Assembly: GCA_030142905.1 (NCBI GenBank)
Contig: JASJOG010000006.1
Location: forward strand, 1,087,501 to 1,151,500
Length of the DNA: 64,000 nt
Reading direction: 5' to 3'
Source: Heliopora coerulea
Taxonomy: Eukaryota; Cnidaria; Anthozoa; Scleralcyonacea; Helioporidae
Position 1 is the stretch's first letter. Each line of letters starts with the position of its first letter. The position numbers and the translations under genes were made by a program. The notes under the pieces are model-generated. The model made no database searches and was not told the DNA's origin. It saw only the letters and a program-made list of their open reading frames with translations. Positions 36,801 to 44,329 of this stretch are shown here, in pieces.

Positions 36801-37467
36801 CGTCAACTGATTAATTTCTTATAATTTTTTTTACAATAACGCTCTTCCAAAACATCTTTGATTTAAATGGTATACAAATCCGGCACGAGTTAGGAGTAAA
36901 TGTCATGTACATATTTGTCTTTCTGTTCACGTAACTATACCCACAGAGCATAAACGTACGCAGGGACGGCGGAGCCGGGGGGGCTGCAGGGGCTGTAGCC
37001 TCCCACTTTTTTCCAAATGTAATGTTGAAACAACTACGCTTTAAAACACTTGTTGTGCAATTTCCCAGAGAAGCATACAAAATGCTGTATTTTTATCTCA
37101 AGCCCTCCCACTCGTAATTCCGCTCCGCCGTCCCTGGTACAAAAGAAAAATTTTTTTAGATCGTCATTACAAAGCACAGAATAATCAACCATAACCCATA
37201 CCGGTACATTATAGTTTGTTACGAATACGATCAGTCCACATGAACGAACCGTGACCGTGAAATTAAAATCTTAAATCTCAGTTCAATCATCAGTTAGCTG
37301 AACTGTAACAACCTGTGCAAAAAAAAAAACCCGATAATCATACCTATGGAATGAGGTTTTTGATGGTTTCTTTTATGAGGTTTTGACACTTCTTCCTCTT
37401 CAGCTTCAACTTCTGTGCATGACATCAATTCAATAGCTTCCTCCGATGATTTCTTCGACATATTCAT
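6803..37467 (-). CDS. SLC4: SLC4-family bicarbonate transporter, copy A (complete, 14 coding exons)
   Basis: Integral membrane bicarbonate transporter with a cytoplasmic N-terminal domain and a C-terminal transport domain. Exons (minus strand): 37344-37467, 31066-31205, 30490-30658, 27962-28302, 26798-27241, 23154-23535, 21080-21501, 19617-19811, 16765-16950, 14371-14649, 12735-12969, 11341-11510, 8889-9062, 6803-6847. Every junction has GT/AG and matching phase. The total is 3306 nt, or 1101 residues. Residues 1-533 form the cytoplasmic domain, with ARWIKYEENV matching the family ARWIKFEE motif and GRAAATL-like and FVDGTVMLPP-like blocks seen in anion exchangers. Residues from about 570 form the membrane domain, beginning at GRWFGGLRRELVKRYP. 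Family knowledge: the glutamate in LFIESEIT (residue 884) aligns with AE1 Glu681, where Na+-coupled members have Asp, and WVVKS (Lys 1053) aligns with AE1 Lys851. This favours electroneutral Cl-/HCO3- exchange, which is inference. It is tandem with copy B and may correspond to coral SLC4beta or SLC4gamma. Confidence 0.93.
6848..8888 (-). other. Copy A intron 13, repeat debris
   Basis: No coding content. It aligns in patches with the copy B intron (for example 8090-8200 with 49500-49610). A perfect small palindrome, AGGCAGACTAAGTCTGCCT, lies at 8251-8269. The short ORFs at 7464-7715 and 8429-8862 look like intronic noise. Confidence 0.6.
8889..9062 (-). CDS. SLC4 copy A exon 13 (last helices)
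   Basis: Residues 1030-1087: VYSFTVIQIVCVVGLWVVKS, then FPLVVLLMIPFRALLGKVF, matching HLFTxIQ...LWVVKS...FPxLLxLTVPLR. Lys1053 aligns with AE1 Lys851. Donor CAG|GTGAGA, phase 0. Confidence 0.95.
10010..10274. repeat. MITE with GGGCTGATTA...TTTCAGCCCGG ends, copy A only
   Basis: Imperfect terminal inverted repeats AGGGGCTGATTA (10010) and TAATCAGCCTCT (10263-10274) enclose several GCCCGGGCTGAAA motifs in both orientations. It sits in intron 12 of copy A, and the aligned stretch of copy B (before 52500) lacks it. Confidence 0.65.
10955..11286. repeat. MITE in copy A intron 12, shared with copy B
   Basis: Terminal inverted repeats GGCCTATTACATGGAAGAAT and the complement of ATTCTTCAATGTAGTCGGCC. 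The same element with the same flanks (TTTTTACAGAATA left, CCCCAAACT right) lies at 54042-54362, next to exon 12 of copy B. Confidence 0.75.
11341..11510 (-). CDS. SLC4 copy A exon 12
   Basis: Residues 973-1029: IPEAVFSGMVLYMGVVALFG, then ERFFLMFMAPGQHPDIPYLK, matching IPMPVLYGVFLYMGV...PxKHxPDxPYV. I end it at AAT|GTAAGT. Reading on to a stop at 11311 would skip a strong donor and break phase with exon 13. Confidence 0.95.
11599..11764. repeat. Short MITE with ~45-bp inverted ends
   Basis: The left end TTATTAAAATCAAATGAGGC continues through CAAGACAGCAGCTGTCAATA. The right end is its near-perfect complement (11721-11764). About 166 bp, in copy A intron 11, with no coding capacity. Confidence 0.75.
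12735..12969 (-). CDS. SLC4 copy A exon 11
   Basis: Residues 895-972: GRKGSGFHVNLLIVAVMVL, SSFLGLPWMCLAAVETSVH and KEQRLTLFFTGILVG, matching KGSGFHLDL...GLPWL...REQRVTG. It is about 95% identical in nucleotides to copy B, counted by eye, more than other exons. Donor GTGG|GTAATT, phase 1. Confidence 0.95.
13178..13580. repeat. Three tandem copies of a ~140-bp unit
   Basis: Units start near 13178, 13315 and 13457, each with TTGGTTCGACAT, an AGTAGCCAC(A/G)ATAT stretch, TTACNNACAAA and TTGATGTTATT. Copy B has one matching unit at about 56481-56625, later split by a MITE. The array therefore grew in copy A or shrank in copy B. Confidence 0.7.
14371..14649 (-). CDS. SLC4 copy A exon 10 (key glutamate)
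   Basis: Residues 802-894: IRRLLNFFSIAVAVNVMNL, an extracellular loop IHIPEGLLLTSP, then SYWIILLAAIPALLTVIILF ending in IESEIT. Residue Glu884 is where AE1 has Glu681 and Na+-coupled members have Asp. Donor AAG|GTAAGC. Confidence 0.95.
14695..14756. repeat. (AAAT/AAAC)n microsatellite
   Basis: Runs of AAATAAATAAAC repeats in intron 9 of copy A, which also create the low-complexity ORF seen on the minus strand. Confidence 0.8.
14840..14901. repeat. Short hairpin element
   Basis: Arms AGCCTGCGTGCAGACTC (14840-14856) and GAGTCTGCACGCTGGTT (14885-14901) around a 28-base loop. It has the size of a decayed or solo MITE. Confidence 0.6.
15650..16040. repeat. Repeat block with GAAACATTGTTTCC motifs in both orientations
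   Basis: The motif GGAAACATTGTTG and its complement recur about six times over 390 bases in copy A intron 9. Several overlapping short ORFs on both strands (15643-16143) come from this block and are not genes. Confidence 0.5.
16765..16950 (-). CDS. SLC4 copy A exon 9
   Basis: Residues 740-801. A probable extracellular loop (VYDKYPLRKDYVITNSKGQN, with an NSS glycosylation sequon) is followed by KPNTALLYTIVMFATFGIA and FRLFEKTRFFSPR, matching QPNTALLS...LRKFKNSRF. Five codons longer than its copy B partner. Confidence 0.95.
17587..18325. mobile_element. Non-autonomous CAGTGGCGTAA element nested in the foldback
   Basis: Ends CAGTGGCGTAATTA (17587) and TAGTTACGCCACTA (18312-18325) are inverted repeats of the family also seen at 19094-19348 and 22254-22513. 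The flanking 8-mers match only 5 of 8, so the target duplication is doubtful. Confidence 0.55.
19094..19348. mobile_element. hAT-like MITE nested in the right foldback arm
   Basis: Ends CAATGGCGTAACTA and TAGTTAAGCCACTG, flanked by ATTAGAGT (19086-19093) and GTTAGAGT (19349-19356), an 8-bp duplication with one mismatch. Eight-base duplications and CAGTGGCG-type ends point to hAT. Confidence 0.65.
19617..19811 (-). CDS. SLC4 copy A exon 8
   Basis: Residues 675-739: FRWITGIWIFLFLVLILAF, then FTEEILHVLVALLFMYEGFK, matching the family pair of helices ending in ...FIYETFSKLIK. Flanked by CAG|GC and AAG|GTGAGT. Confidence 0.95.
19812..21079 (-). other. Copy A intron 7, nothing recognised
   Basis: I see no gene and no clear repeat. 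The 123-codon plus-strand ORF at 20441-20812 has no recognisable motif and no homologous partner here, and I treat it as chance. Confidence 0.5.
21080..21501 (-). CDS. SLC4 copy A exon 7 (membrane domain begins)
   Basis: Residues 534-674. An acidic, Ser-rich segment precedes GRWFGGLRRELVKRYPIYWS, the SLC4 membrane-domain entry, then two hydrophobic spans (VASLFYLAISLTAMCL and LLATAISCCVMAVFA). Donor CAG|GTACGT, phase 0. Confidence 0.93.
22254..22513. mobile_element. hAT-like MITE in copy A intron 6
   Basis: Ends CAGCGGCGTAACTAGG and CCGGTAGTTACGCGACTG belong to the same family as the element at 19094-19348. The flanking 8-mers (TCTGTCAC, TCTATTAT) match 5 of 8. The rest of intron 6 (21502-23153) shows only AT-rich sequence and degenerate GACA/GATA repeats near 22770-22970. 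Confidence 0.55.
23154..23535 (-). CDS. SLC4 copy A exon 6
   Basis: Residues 407-533. TFRRDALQAK...FVDGTVMLPPGIWQPELL matches the AE-type FLDCSxVLPP region at the end of the cytoplasmic domain, followed by a variable linker rich in Lys and Glu. The donor C|GTAAGT is phase 1, completed by the GA of exon 7. Confidence 0.9.
24719..25030 (+). pseudogene. PIF/Harbinger transposase N-terminal relic
   Basis: The ORF MAARQRAQVV... contains RRERNERWWLSQINIKGQKR, then after a shift near 24930 FDELWRLV. This order resembles the RRWWVHP...FxxYFRM...FDELL start of Harbinger-type transposases. It lies inside intron 5 of copy A and no DDE domain follows. Confidence 0.5.
25639..26098 (-). pseudogene. Non-LTR retrotransposon (CR1/jockey-like) 3' coding fragment
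   Basis: Two overlapping minus-strand frames read LSDRLQKLQNRAARVITGRK, ALNELGWKTLIERR, then in a second frame MYKITHDLAP and KSMSYKGDKLWNTLPCELRN. These are the typical end of LINE reverse transcriptase ORFs. It is frameshifted near 25900, has lost everything upstream, and abuts a MITE fragment at 26100. Confidence 0.8.
26100..26336 (-). repeat. Partial MITE of the AGGGCTGG/TTTACATGG family
   Basis: Contains CTAGGAGGGCTGG, GATCTCG, CCATGTAAACAC and CTTCCATATAAACACC in the reverse order of the fuller copy at 28749-29093. Truncated on the side next to the LINE fragment. Confidence 0.6.
26798..27241 (-). CDS. SLC4 copy A exon 5
   Basis: Residues 259-406, acceptor ACAG|GG, phase 0. The first half is Ser/Asp/Glu-rich. 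The second half (LPVRFVYLLITSKHN...VCRAAATLFKDK) aligns with the AE block LPVPFLFLLLGP...GRAAATLMS. Donor AAG|GTAAGT. Confidence 0.92.
27242..27961 (-). other. Copy A intron 4, nothing recognised
   Basis: AT-rich intron without a gene. A 60-base GC-richer stretch (27695-27760) with GAGCGGCCGATC and GAGCGGACGTGATCGGACGCGA looks like part of a repeat, but I cannot place it. Confidence 0.5.
27962..28302 (-). CDS. SLC4 copy A exon 4
   Basis: Residues 145-258. It continues the block as G-LVLLGSENEGAYNLSHTI, equivalent to the family GAVLLDL...GIxHxVV region, then a long basic stretch (residues about 188-258, many Arg/Lys) ending NPDAQHMK at donor AAG|GTAACT. Confidence 0.88.
28749..29093 (+). repeat. 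MITE of the AGGGCTGG/TTTACATGG family
   Basis: Starts GTGTTTATATGGAGGCGAAC and ends TGGCTCACTTCCATGTAAACACC, with alternating CAGCCCTC and GAGGGCTG motifs and a GAGATCTCGCTTAGGAG hairpin between. It lies in copy A intron 3 and accounts for the short minus-strand ORFs at 28677-29037. Confidence 0.7.
29625..30160. repeat. MITE-like element with GGTCTGTACGG motifs
   Basis: Left TATAATGATTACTTATTAAC and right CCATATAATAAAGTTTCTTA are rough inverted ends. Inside, TACAGACC/GGTCTGTA motifs recur in both orientations. It sits in copy A intron 3. The 79-codon ORF at 30181-30420 next to it is unrecognised. Confidence 0.5.
30490..30658 (-). CDS. SLC4 copy A exon 3 (conserved cytoplasmic core begins)
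   Basis: Residues 89-144: VFIQMLEL, then SEKARWIKYEENVEPSGNWG. This matches the SLC4 block HEVFVELNEL...ETARWIKFEEDVE...GRWG. The acceptor follows TTTAG, and the donor G|GTAAGA is phase 1. Confidence 0.93.
31066..31205 (-). CDS. SLC4 copy A exon 2
   Basis: Residues 42-88. The acceptor GTAG|AT matches the phase-1 donor of exon 1. It includes PEVTVEANDEASSQD and ends CDCSD at donor GTAATT, which is weak but is the only one in phase with exon 3. It lies just before the conserved cytoplasmic core. Confidence 0.8.
32165..32410 (-). repeat. tRNA-derived SINE between two (TA)n tracts
   Basis: On the minus strand 32360-32283 reads as a tRNA-like head: GGCCTCC, A box TAGCTCAGTTGGCAGAG, B box GGGGTCGATTCCC, and 3' GGAAGGCC pairing with the 5' end apart from one extra base. 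An extra GGGGTCGTC disrupts the variable region, so it is unlikely to be a working tRNA. The unit is bounded by (TA)n at 32168-32192 and 32396-32409. Confidence 0.65.
32410..32455 (-). ncRNA. Type I hammerhead ribozyme motif
   Basis: The minus strand has the conserved core CTGATGA, stem II GGCC-AAATA-GGCC, GAAAC, a very short stem III and GTC at the cleavage site. Stem I is formed by ACTGCA and TGCAGT (6 bp, perfect). Tiny stem III hammerheads are known from Penelope-like retroelements. No Penelope coding sequence is attached here, so it is probably a decayed element end. Confidence 0.72.
32560..33170 (+). repeat. Two copies of a ~270-bp repeat (CACGAGGCGATA family)
   Basis: Blocks near 32620-32890 and 32900-33170 share CGAGCAGGAGTGCTTTAT-, TTTAAAACACGAGGCGATA-, CCGATAAAGCACG- and GCGAAGAAAGTTTGGAAAT-like pieces in the same order. 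Further copies lie at 42110-42190 (plus, partial) and 59400-59670 (minus). The family occurs near Penelope debris each time, which may or may not be meaningful. Confidence 0.6.
33300..33390. repeat. (TATATATGTATC)n microsatellite
   Basis: ATATATGTATCTATAT-type repeats, just upstream of the plus-strand hammerhead motif. Confidence 0.85.
33467..33514 (+). ncRNA. Second hammerhead ribozyme motif
   Basis: The plus strand reads CTGATGA, stem II GCTG-TGGTA-CAGC, GAAAC, short stem III ACGTACGT and GTC. Stem I (CTGCA / TGTAAAC) gives about 4 bp including a GU pair. The core is complete; the weak stem I suggests decay. It lies on the opposite strand to the motif at 32410-32455, so the two are not one tandem pair. 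Confidence 0.62.
34002..34500 (-). pseudogene. Unrecognised coding remnant in copy A intron 1
   Basis: Two adjoining minus-strand frames look protein-like: 34272-34500 (ALIAKHVKNMMGMYYAMFGD... to LLTK) and 34002-34241 (VALTANQFIFGRESLNVSWF...). A TAG and TGA lie between them. The first ends at a good-looking GTAAGT in phase 0, which does not fit the phase-1 junction of SLC4 exons 1 and 2, so it is not a missing SLC4 exon. I do not recognise the family. Confidence 0.3.
35028..35400. repeat. MITE with GTCCACACG/TGTGTGGAC ends
   Basis: Ends GGCCCCGTCCACACG and ATGTGTGGACGTAGC, with internal AAACGGAGACTTT(C/T)GAAAAC repeats. Non-coding, in copy A intron 1. Confidence 0.7.
36961..37136. repeat. 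176-bp MITE, 15-bp perfect inverted ends
   Basis: CAGGGACGGCGGAGC at the left and its exact complement at the right. GTAC stands next to both ends (36956-36959 and 37137-37140), a possible 4-base duplication offset by one base. It lies 208 bases downstream of SLC4 exon 1, in intron 1. Confidence 0.75.
37344..37467 (-). CDS. SLC4 copy A exon 1 (start codon)
   Basis: Starts ATG at 37467-37465 (MNMSKKSSEE), residues 1-41 plus one base. An acidic run EAEEEEV is followed by a basic stretch KPHKRNHQKPH. The donor is G|GTATGA, phase 1. No upstream in-frame exon is evident; AACAG just before the ATG could be an acceptor of a 5' UTR exon. Confidence 0.75.
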
Positions 37468-37552
37468 GCTGTTGATTAGTAAGCATAGAATAGATTATTT
37501 CAATTTTTAGATATCATCTAGTTATATGCTGACCTGATGTCAGTTTTGTAAC

Positions 37553-37990
37553 GAGTCAACCAAAGGTCGAGTCACACAAGGTCTAGTCGCTGGTCGAGTC
37601 GAGTCATTTAAGTGCCTGATCGAGTCGAGTCAAGCCGAGTCATACAGCTTGACCAAAACAAGTCAAGTCTGGTTACACAATTGCCATTGGTTCCGGATAT
37701 AAGTTGCTAGGAGACTAAAGAGGACAGAATGAGGAACATCATCTTTAAGCTGATGAGCGAAATATGCTGACAGTTTAAAATTTGCAAATCAAAATAGATA
37801 CCAATACCGAAACAACTTAAAACTTTTACGTATTTCTATGAAAAACGTTAATCTTAACTGACAGGCTGTGGTAGCATACAATTACATATTCAGCGAAAAT
37901 TCATCGACCGAGTCAAGTCGAAGTCGAGTCATTTATGCTTACCGACTCGAGTCGTCAAAAATTCCGACTTAAGTATACCACACTGCCTGA
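37553..37990. repeat. GAGTCGAGTC-rich element upstream of copy A
   Basis: Both ends are dense in GAGTCGAGTC and CGACTCGAGTCGT motifs with unique sequence between, as in a MITE. It starts 86 bases upstream of the copy A start codon, where the promoter or 5' UTR would be expected. Confidence 0.5.
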
Positions 37991-38776
37991 TGTCCAACAG
38001 TTGGAATGGAAATTCCAGACGGCTGACAAATCATAACATGAAAACACAAAGTAATTCAAACGACCAATCTATTACATCAGTGCAGAAAAAATAAACTACA
38101 AGTCCACAACGGCCTACCGTTATCATACTGATAAAACTATCCACTTTATCGCTTCAAATAAAATGAAATAGAAACTAATTCTTTCGAAATAAAAATCAAA
38201 TTAAAAAAAAGAGATTCGGAAAAATCAAATGCTAAATCACATTCTGCGCGAGAAACCTTTAAAATAACGTGACACTTGACGTACTTTATACATTACAAAT
38301 ATAGTTATTCTGTCCCAAACGCCTAATTTATACATTACGTAAAACAATGACATTGTAGTCAGATTTTCTTTAGAAATGTAAACGTGCTGTGAACCAGAAA
38401 TTACGAAATCATAGTCCTGATATCTTCGACACACTGTTTACTATCTATCGGCAAATCTTGTCGTAAGTGAATGACATGGCTGAATTACATTTGTTCAAGT
38501 TTTGATATCGCAGTAATTTCTGTTGCTTACACTATACTTAACAGTGTTGATGATAATAATGATGATGGTATTCATACACATTGAAATGATTGATAATTAC
38601 GCACCTTATAAAAAATTAAGGTCTGACCAACCAGACTATAGAAAAGGTTCGTCACTGGACTCCTGTAGGAAAGTATATCATCTCAATGTTAGAGCTATGA
38701 ACAATCAAGGAAGGGTAGCTGTGATACCCAAAGAGGGCTACTTCTGACTTCCGATCTTCGTGTTTCCGATTTCCGA

Positions 38777-38808
38777 GTTGTGAGTTGTGAGTTGTGAGTT
38801 GTGAGTTT
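38777..38808 (+). repeat. (GAGTTGT)n short tandem repeat
   Basis: GAGTTGT repeated four times plus a partial unit, in the intergenic region between copies A and B. Confidence 0.85.
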
Positions 38809-38829
38809 TGACTAGTCACATCTGACTTC

Positions 38830-41800
38830 TGGTTCCTTATTTATGACTTCTAATATATTATATCAGATGACACAGGAAATTCGAGCCAGGTGTGTTATAG
38901 TATATTTGAGAAGTTACAGCCACCTACGCTAACCAACATGGACTCCATCACGATCAATTGCTCTCATAGGCTGCATTATCGTGTCCCCTATCACAACTAA
39001 GTTGTGCTTTACCTTTGAGCGTCTTGTCATTTTACGTTAGTCAACAGAAAAACAAATCGATTCTTCCTTAAGAATGGCTCACAAAATATCTTCTAGATGC
39101 GTGGGCATTTTGATCATTCAAAAACCGAATTCACAAAAGTAACAACAGTTGATTTCACGTCCTGAAATCAAATTTCATTAAGTAAAATTTGCAGAATTTC
39201 TTTATTTCCCAGTTTTGTAGCTACCGGTCAGTGGTACCCAAAAAGTTGACATGTAGCTTGTTTGCTTGGTCGATTGTTGTGGACATTATTACATAATCAA
39301 TTGGCATTCATCGTAGGGACTTCGACAAGTGCTCGTATTGTTCGTGGGAGGCGAATCTTGAGATTGTTAAGGGTCATTTGACAGGTTTCCAGCATTATTT
39401 CAAGGGATAGATCGTTAGGCTTGCAGTGCATGTTGGAGGCGAGATCACGTGAGAGTTATTGATTTATTTTTTTATTTTAAAACTTCTAAATCCTACAAAT
39501 TTTCATTGTTGTATCAAAATTACAACTCTTCTGAGTGATTTTTGCCGGTATTTCTAATTCAAACAAGCAAATGGCCAAACTTCGCTGCACGAGACTGACG
39601 CGCCACCATTTAATGTTGACACGTTTTCTTGGGAACGCATCATTCTGTTACAGTAAAAAGTTAATTTGAATATTGCAATGATCACTCGTTCATCTCATTG
39701 TTAAAGGGTCCATGTCAACCATTGGATGTTCTTTAAGGCTAATTTCGCTTTTATCAAAATTCTCATCCAGTTAGGGTTGTGAAACAAAAGGAATATCTCT
39801 GTAGTTAGCGAAAAACCTTCACATTGTCTAAATTTCCGTAGTTAAAAATTTTTGGGCGTAGCCGAACCCCGCGTTACACCTTCCATAATATAAACGAAGT
39901 CAGCCGTTTTATTGATGCTTTTGATATACGAAGAGCCTTGTTCAGATGCGATTATCGTAAAGATTGATGCACTTGATGATTTAGAAAATTTTGAGATTGT
40001 GTCAAGTAAATTCCCCAATATTTTGCTTTTTGTTATAGAAGACCTCGCTAGCTCATGCGTTCGCATTGACGACGGAGGATTTTTTCTTTTGGGAAGGGAA
40101 CCAATTCTTAAAATAAGTACCACTTGGAGGATGAATTCTGATGACAACACTCCAAAATTTCGGAGAGCTAAAGAAATACGCTCACGAGTATTTCCGTATT
40201 TCGATTTTATAAACAAATGAATCATAAAGGATAGAACTTCCTAATACAGTAGTTAAGCAATATAACGTGCAAAGTTTTTAGCCCAAAAATATTGGGAGGC
40301 ATCGCCACCTCGTTAGCCATATCAGGGAGTTATTGTCCCCTAGCCCTCCCCTATCCCGCTCTTTGGATTGACTGTACTTGACCTTTGTTTAATATCAACT
40401 TCTCTGATTGCCGGCTGTGTTAAATGAATACTTATCAAGAATGAGTTGGTGTATCGGTCGCTCAAATGGATTTGATTTATGTGACGCTGACTTTCGATTT
40501 ATCATTTCCAGCTTACAGTGTTATATTTTTCCTGATTTATTTGGTTATATCAAAAAACCAAATTATCCTCTGTATATTAATTTTATGTCAAACACGGCAC
40601 AAAATTAACGTAAACTGGTTATTTGAAACAGCCATTATTTCAGGAAACTTAAAAAAAAAGAAAAAACAAATCCCAGTTGTTTGAGATAATGTTGACCGAG
40701 TGTCAAAAAACAATTTAGTTAATTTAATGCAACATCCACCAAAAGTCAAAAAATACTATTGTCATTATTTAATGCAATGTTAACCAAGTGTCAAAAGTTA
40801 TTTTGGATTTTTTCATGTAACCACATCAGAAGACTCGTAATTTGAAAAACCATCTGACGTTAATTTTTTTTATATAATCACTGAGAATTTAGTTATTTGA
40901 TATAACCAGACATATTAGGGAAAAAGTAGCACGATAAACTGTAAATCATCAATCGACAATCGGCTCCCCAAATTGATGTGGGAAATGGTGTCTGTTTGGA
41001 CTCCATTAACCTACCCCCAGTCTACTTTTAATTTTTTGCTTTATTCACGCACTTCTCGTCCTTCACTGATTGTTGACACGTTTTTGACTACAATCACACT
41101 GCTACTCTTTTATTCAAGAGCCCACATGTTATCTCCCACTCGGGTGGGGTATTCTTATTATCAGTTAACTTATTAACATTCGAATATAAACATTGAATCT
41201 CAAATGCTGATTCAGCTGGACGAAAGCCGGTAATAATATCAAATATATTTCACAAGAACATTAATTTGGGCATTCATTGTCGTTTGCGGGATAGTTTTTC
41301 GATTACTTTCCTGTGAGAAATACTGTAAACATTCGAATGAGTTCCTGCCTTCCAGTAAATGAGCGGCTCCAATATTTTTGGTAGTTTCCCGGCTACATGT
41401 AGTCAGCCCGTAGCAGAACATCGATCTCGTTAACACTGTATCAGTCTGTGATAATATAAAACCCTAGATATGATATATATCATATGGAATGTTCTTGCTT
41501 CATCAGACAATTCTCATCCTAAACAATATATTCATTAAAATTTTTTACTAACACTACTTCACCAACTATTTTAACCTTTACTAGCCGGTCACTCACTTTT
41601 TCGAACGACCGTGGGGTTCGGAAGTTGTTTATAAGAACAACAAATGACGAAACACTTTAGAGGAGAGTTTCTGAGTTTGAGCAATTGCCAACTCCTGAGG
41701 AGGCAAAAAAACCTGGGACAGTGAAGGTTAATAGAACTGATCAGGGCAAGAGTTTCAACCCACTAAGGAAAGCACTAAAGAACCACTCCCATGGGTGGCT

Positions 41801-41960
41801 CTTTAGTGCTTTTCCTACTTAACATCATTCAACCTACAAGAACTACATCTTTTGGGATTAGAAGGTTCATCAACTTCCCTACACGCATTTAATAACTTTA
41901 AAGTTTATTTTTAACGTATTGTGTTAAGAACGAAAGATTTTGTGAAGCAAAGTTTGACAA
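38830..41960. other. Intergenic between the SLC4 copies, no supported gene
   Basis: Mostly AT-rich unique-looking sequence. Two overlapping ORFs on opposite strands (39842-40225 minus, 127 codons; 39912-40220 plus, 102 codons) have no recognisable motifs and cannot both be coding. I call neither. Confidence 0.5.
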
Positions 41961-41969
41961 GAAAACAAA

Positions 41970-41976
41970 CATATAT

Positions 41977-42008
<32 letters not shown>

Positions 42009-42056
42009 GTACATACACATACACATATACATATACCTATACGCATACATATACAA
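41970..42056. repeat. (ACATAT)n microsatellite
   Basis: ACATATACATATAC-type repeats directly upstream of a CACGAGGCGATA repeat fragment and a Penelope-like fragment. Confidence 0.85.
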
Positions 42057-42249
42057 ATTTCAGCCAAATATTTTAAACAAAACCTGTATATACCTGTATA
42101 TATGTATGTAATATTTAAAAACCGAGGAGTGCTTTATAGGCTTTAAATCACGAGGCGATAGTCAAGTGCTTTAGATCCGACAAAGCCCGCATATATATTG
42201 CATTTCGGTTCATGTCATCCGAGGCATGTGAGGCAAGGGATTCCCTATT

Positions 42250-43130
42250 GAGAGACTCTGAGACTTAAACGGATATGTAATACCAAATATAGTTACAGAG
42301 ATAAGCTGCGGGATCTTCGGAGTAATTTTATTAAGAGTGATTTTCAGAAAAATTTAGTTGATTCTCAGTTTAGGAAGGCTGTGGCGAAAACTAGGGGCAA
42401 TCTTCTTTGTCAACAAAATAATAATAACAAGGATATGAATAACAGAATACTATTACTTATAACTTTTCATCTAGCGTTATCGGGGGTAGATGGTATTGAT
42501 TCGCTCTGGCCTATTTTACATGCCACTGTGGATATGAGACGTGTTTTTCAAGAAGAGCTTAGGGTAGTATATCGGAGACTGAAGAATTTGAAGGATATTT
42601 TAGTAAGGTCTAAAATTAAGGGAGAAAGAAGTAGGGATAAGGGGATGAGGTAATTTACATATATTACTCGTTTGATTGCGATTCGGTGGGAATAGTTTAC
42701 TTGATGATCGGTACAAAGTGTTCAAAGGTTAATGTTGGTAGTACCATAACGTCTATTAGAAAACGGTTTAATAACCATAAGATTGGTGTTAAAAGTTTGA
42801 AGGGGGTCAGACGGGTATACCCGGAGACCATATTTATTCCCATTTTTATGAGGCAGGCCATGAGAGGATTAAAGATATGTCTGTAAAGATCATTGATAAA
42901 ACGGATGTACAAGATCCCACAAGAAGGGAAGGCTATTGGACTTGTAAGTTAGATTTTTTGCAACCAAAAGGCTTGAACCTTAGAGATTTCTTTTGATTAT
43001 TTTAAAGTTCGAATTTGTAATTGATGGATATTGGTTACGTAAGGAACATGTTTTACTTTGTATTTTCATTTCTCAAGTCTTCACGAAAGGGCAGTGCTCC
43101 GAAACGTTGAAATAAAGTGGTTTTTTTACA
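42250..43130 (+). pseudogene. Penelope-like element, 3' fragment with GIY-YIG domain
   Basis: Reads YSYRDKLRDLRSNF..., then VYRRLKNLKDILVRSK (typical stretch before the endonuclease). After a shift near 42655 comes GIVYLMIGTKCSKVNVGSTI...RKRFNNHK (GIY-YIG core), and after another shift near 42820 HFYEAGHERIKDMSVKIID...LQPKGLNLRDFF and a stop at 42994-42996. The 3' tail carries CCGAAACGTTGAAATAAAG. Reverse transcriptase is missing. It is a 5'-truncated, broken copy. Confidence 0.85.
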
Positions 43131-43237
43131 GTTTTATCTTGAATGATTTATAGTTTTTGACGACAGAGAAAGTTTGACATTGCAACCCCACGTTTCAAGC
43201 ATTTTAGCAATCATCGAAGTTGCGGTTTAGTTGCAGT

Positions 43238-43770
43238 TTAGGCTAAATCGTGAGGTGCCTTGTATGGGTTGGCTGATTGGTGGGCGGTCTTTGGATGACT
43301 CACTTTATTCTTCCGGTGGCAGATGTTTTTGGCATAGAATTTATTTTCGTGGTGACCTTTCGAGATTATTTCGGTTCTTTTGTCAGTAAAGTTTGCTAAT
43401 TGGTTTACAAAGAGAAGTTCTTCTCCCCTGTAAAGGTTGCATCGCTTTGCTCCGGTGGTGTATGGTGCGGTGCGTTTCAAGACAGAACAATTAATTGTGA
43501 AAATTTTATCACTTATTTTTAAGTCCCAAAGTGTTTGGAAAGTTCGGTTTCGTTTGAATATCTTTGGTCCAGAAAAGATTTCTGGTTATTGTAGTGTTGT
43601 TTGAAGCTGTTGGCCGTCATTTATGTATATCGCTATTGGTCTGTTCCGTCCGTTGTCACTTCAGCTTTGTAGATGATTCCTTCTATTATGCAATTTCCTC
43701 TTAGCGGGCATTCGTCTTTATTTCTGCAATTACGTTTGATTTCTTCGGATCCGGATTTTATTTTATAAGG
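43238..43770 (-). pseudogene. Second GIY-YIG retroelement fragment, different lineage
   Basis: The minus strand reads NCRNKDECPLRGNCIIEGII (Cys-rich lead), then after TAG stops SNETELSKHFGTLK and VLKRTAPYTTGAKRCNLYRG...KGHHENKFYAKN. This is the C-terminal half of a GIY-YIG module as found in Penelope-type elements. It stands tail-to-tail with the fragment at 42250-43130 and is broken by stops. Confidence 0.7.
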
Positions 43771-44329
43771 ATGTGGAAGCAGAATGCTAAAATCTATTGC
43801 CTAGAAACCTTTTGAACCCAAAACGTCCAGGGGGAGCATTACCCTTCAAAAGTGGAAACATCTACCGAAAAGTGTGTGTAGGGGCACCAGTATGTAACGC
43901 AGCATAGAAGGGAAATCACGTGCAGGATAGGTTTCCAAGGGTATCTTTCCAACAAATCTTGCAAGCGTGAACATTTCGTGACCTATCTATGGTTGTCTCA
44001 CTACAATTTTAGTTTTCTTTATAAATTATTACAGTTTCTTTATTCACTTTTTCCACTTGATGTTTCACCAAATTTCCTTCAGATGTCATGATACACTGAC
44101 AATTAAAGTACAAATGTAGCATTCTTCGACAGAAATGGTGGGCAAAGCCCCTAACTTTAAAAGTGGGGGGGCTCAAGCTTCCATTGCCCTACCATATCAC
44201 CGCCCCTGATTCCCGGACCACCAAATGTTGATGATTTTAGTACGAAATAAATTAACGTATGTAAAGGTTCAAGAAAATTTTTTGTATGAATTTTCACGTA
44301 ATAGGTAATGCTAGTGAACAGTTTTAGCG

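Noticed and set aside
37745..37775. CTGATGAGCGAAAT as a hammerhead core
   Set aside because: There is no stem II between CTGATGA and GAAA and no GTC with a matching stem I.
39842..40225. Overlapping 127- and 102-codon ORFs on opposite strands
   Set aside because: No motif, no splice context, no partner elsewhere in the window; opposite-strand overlap suggests chance.
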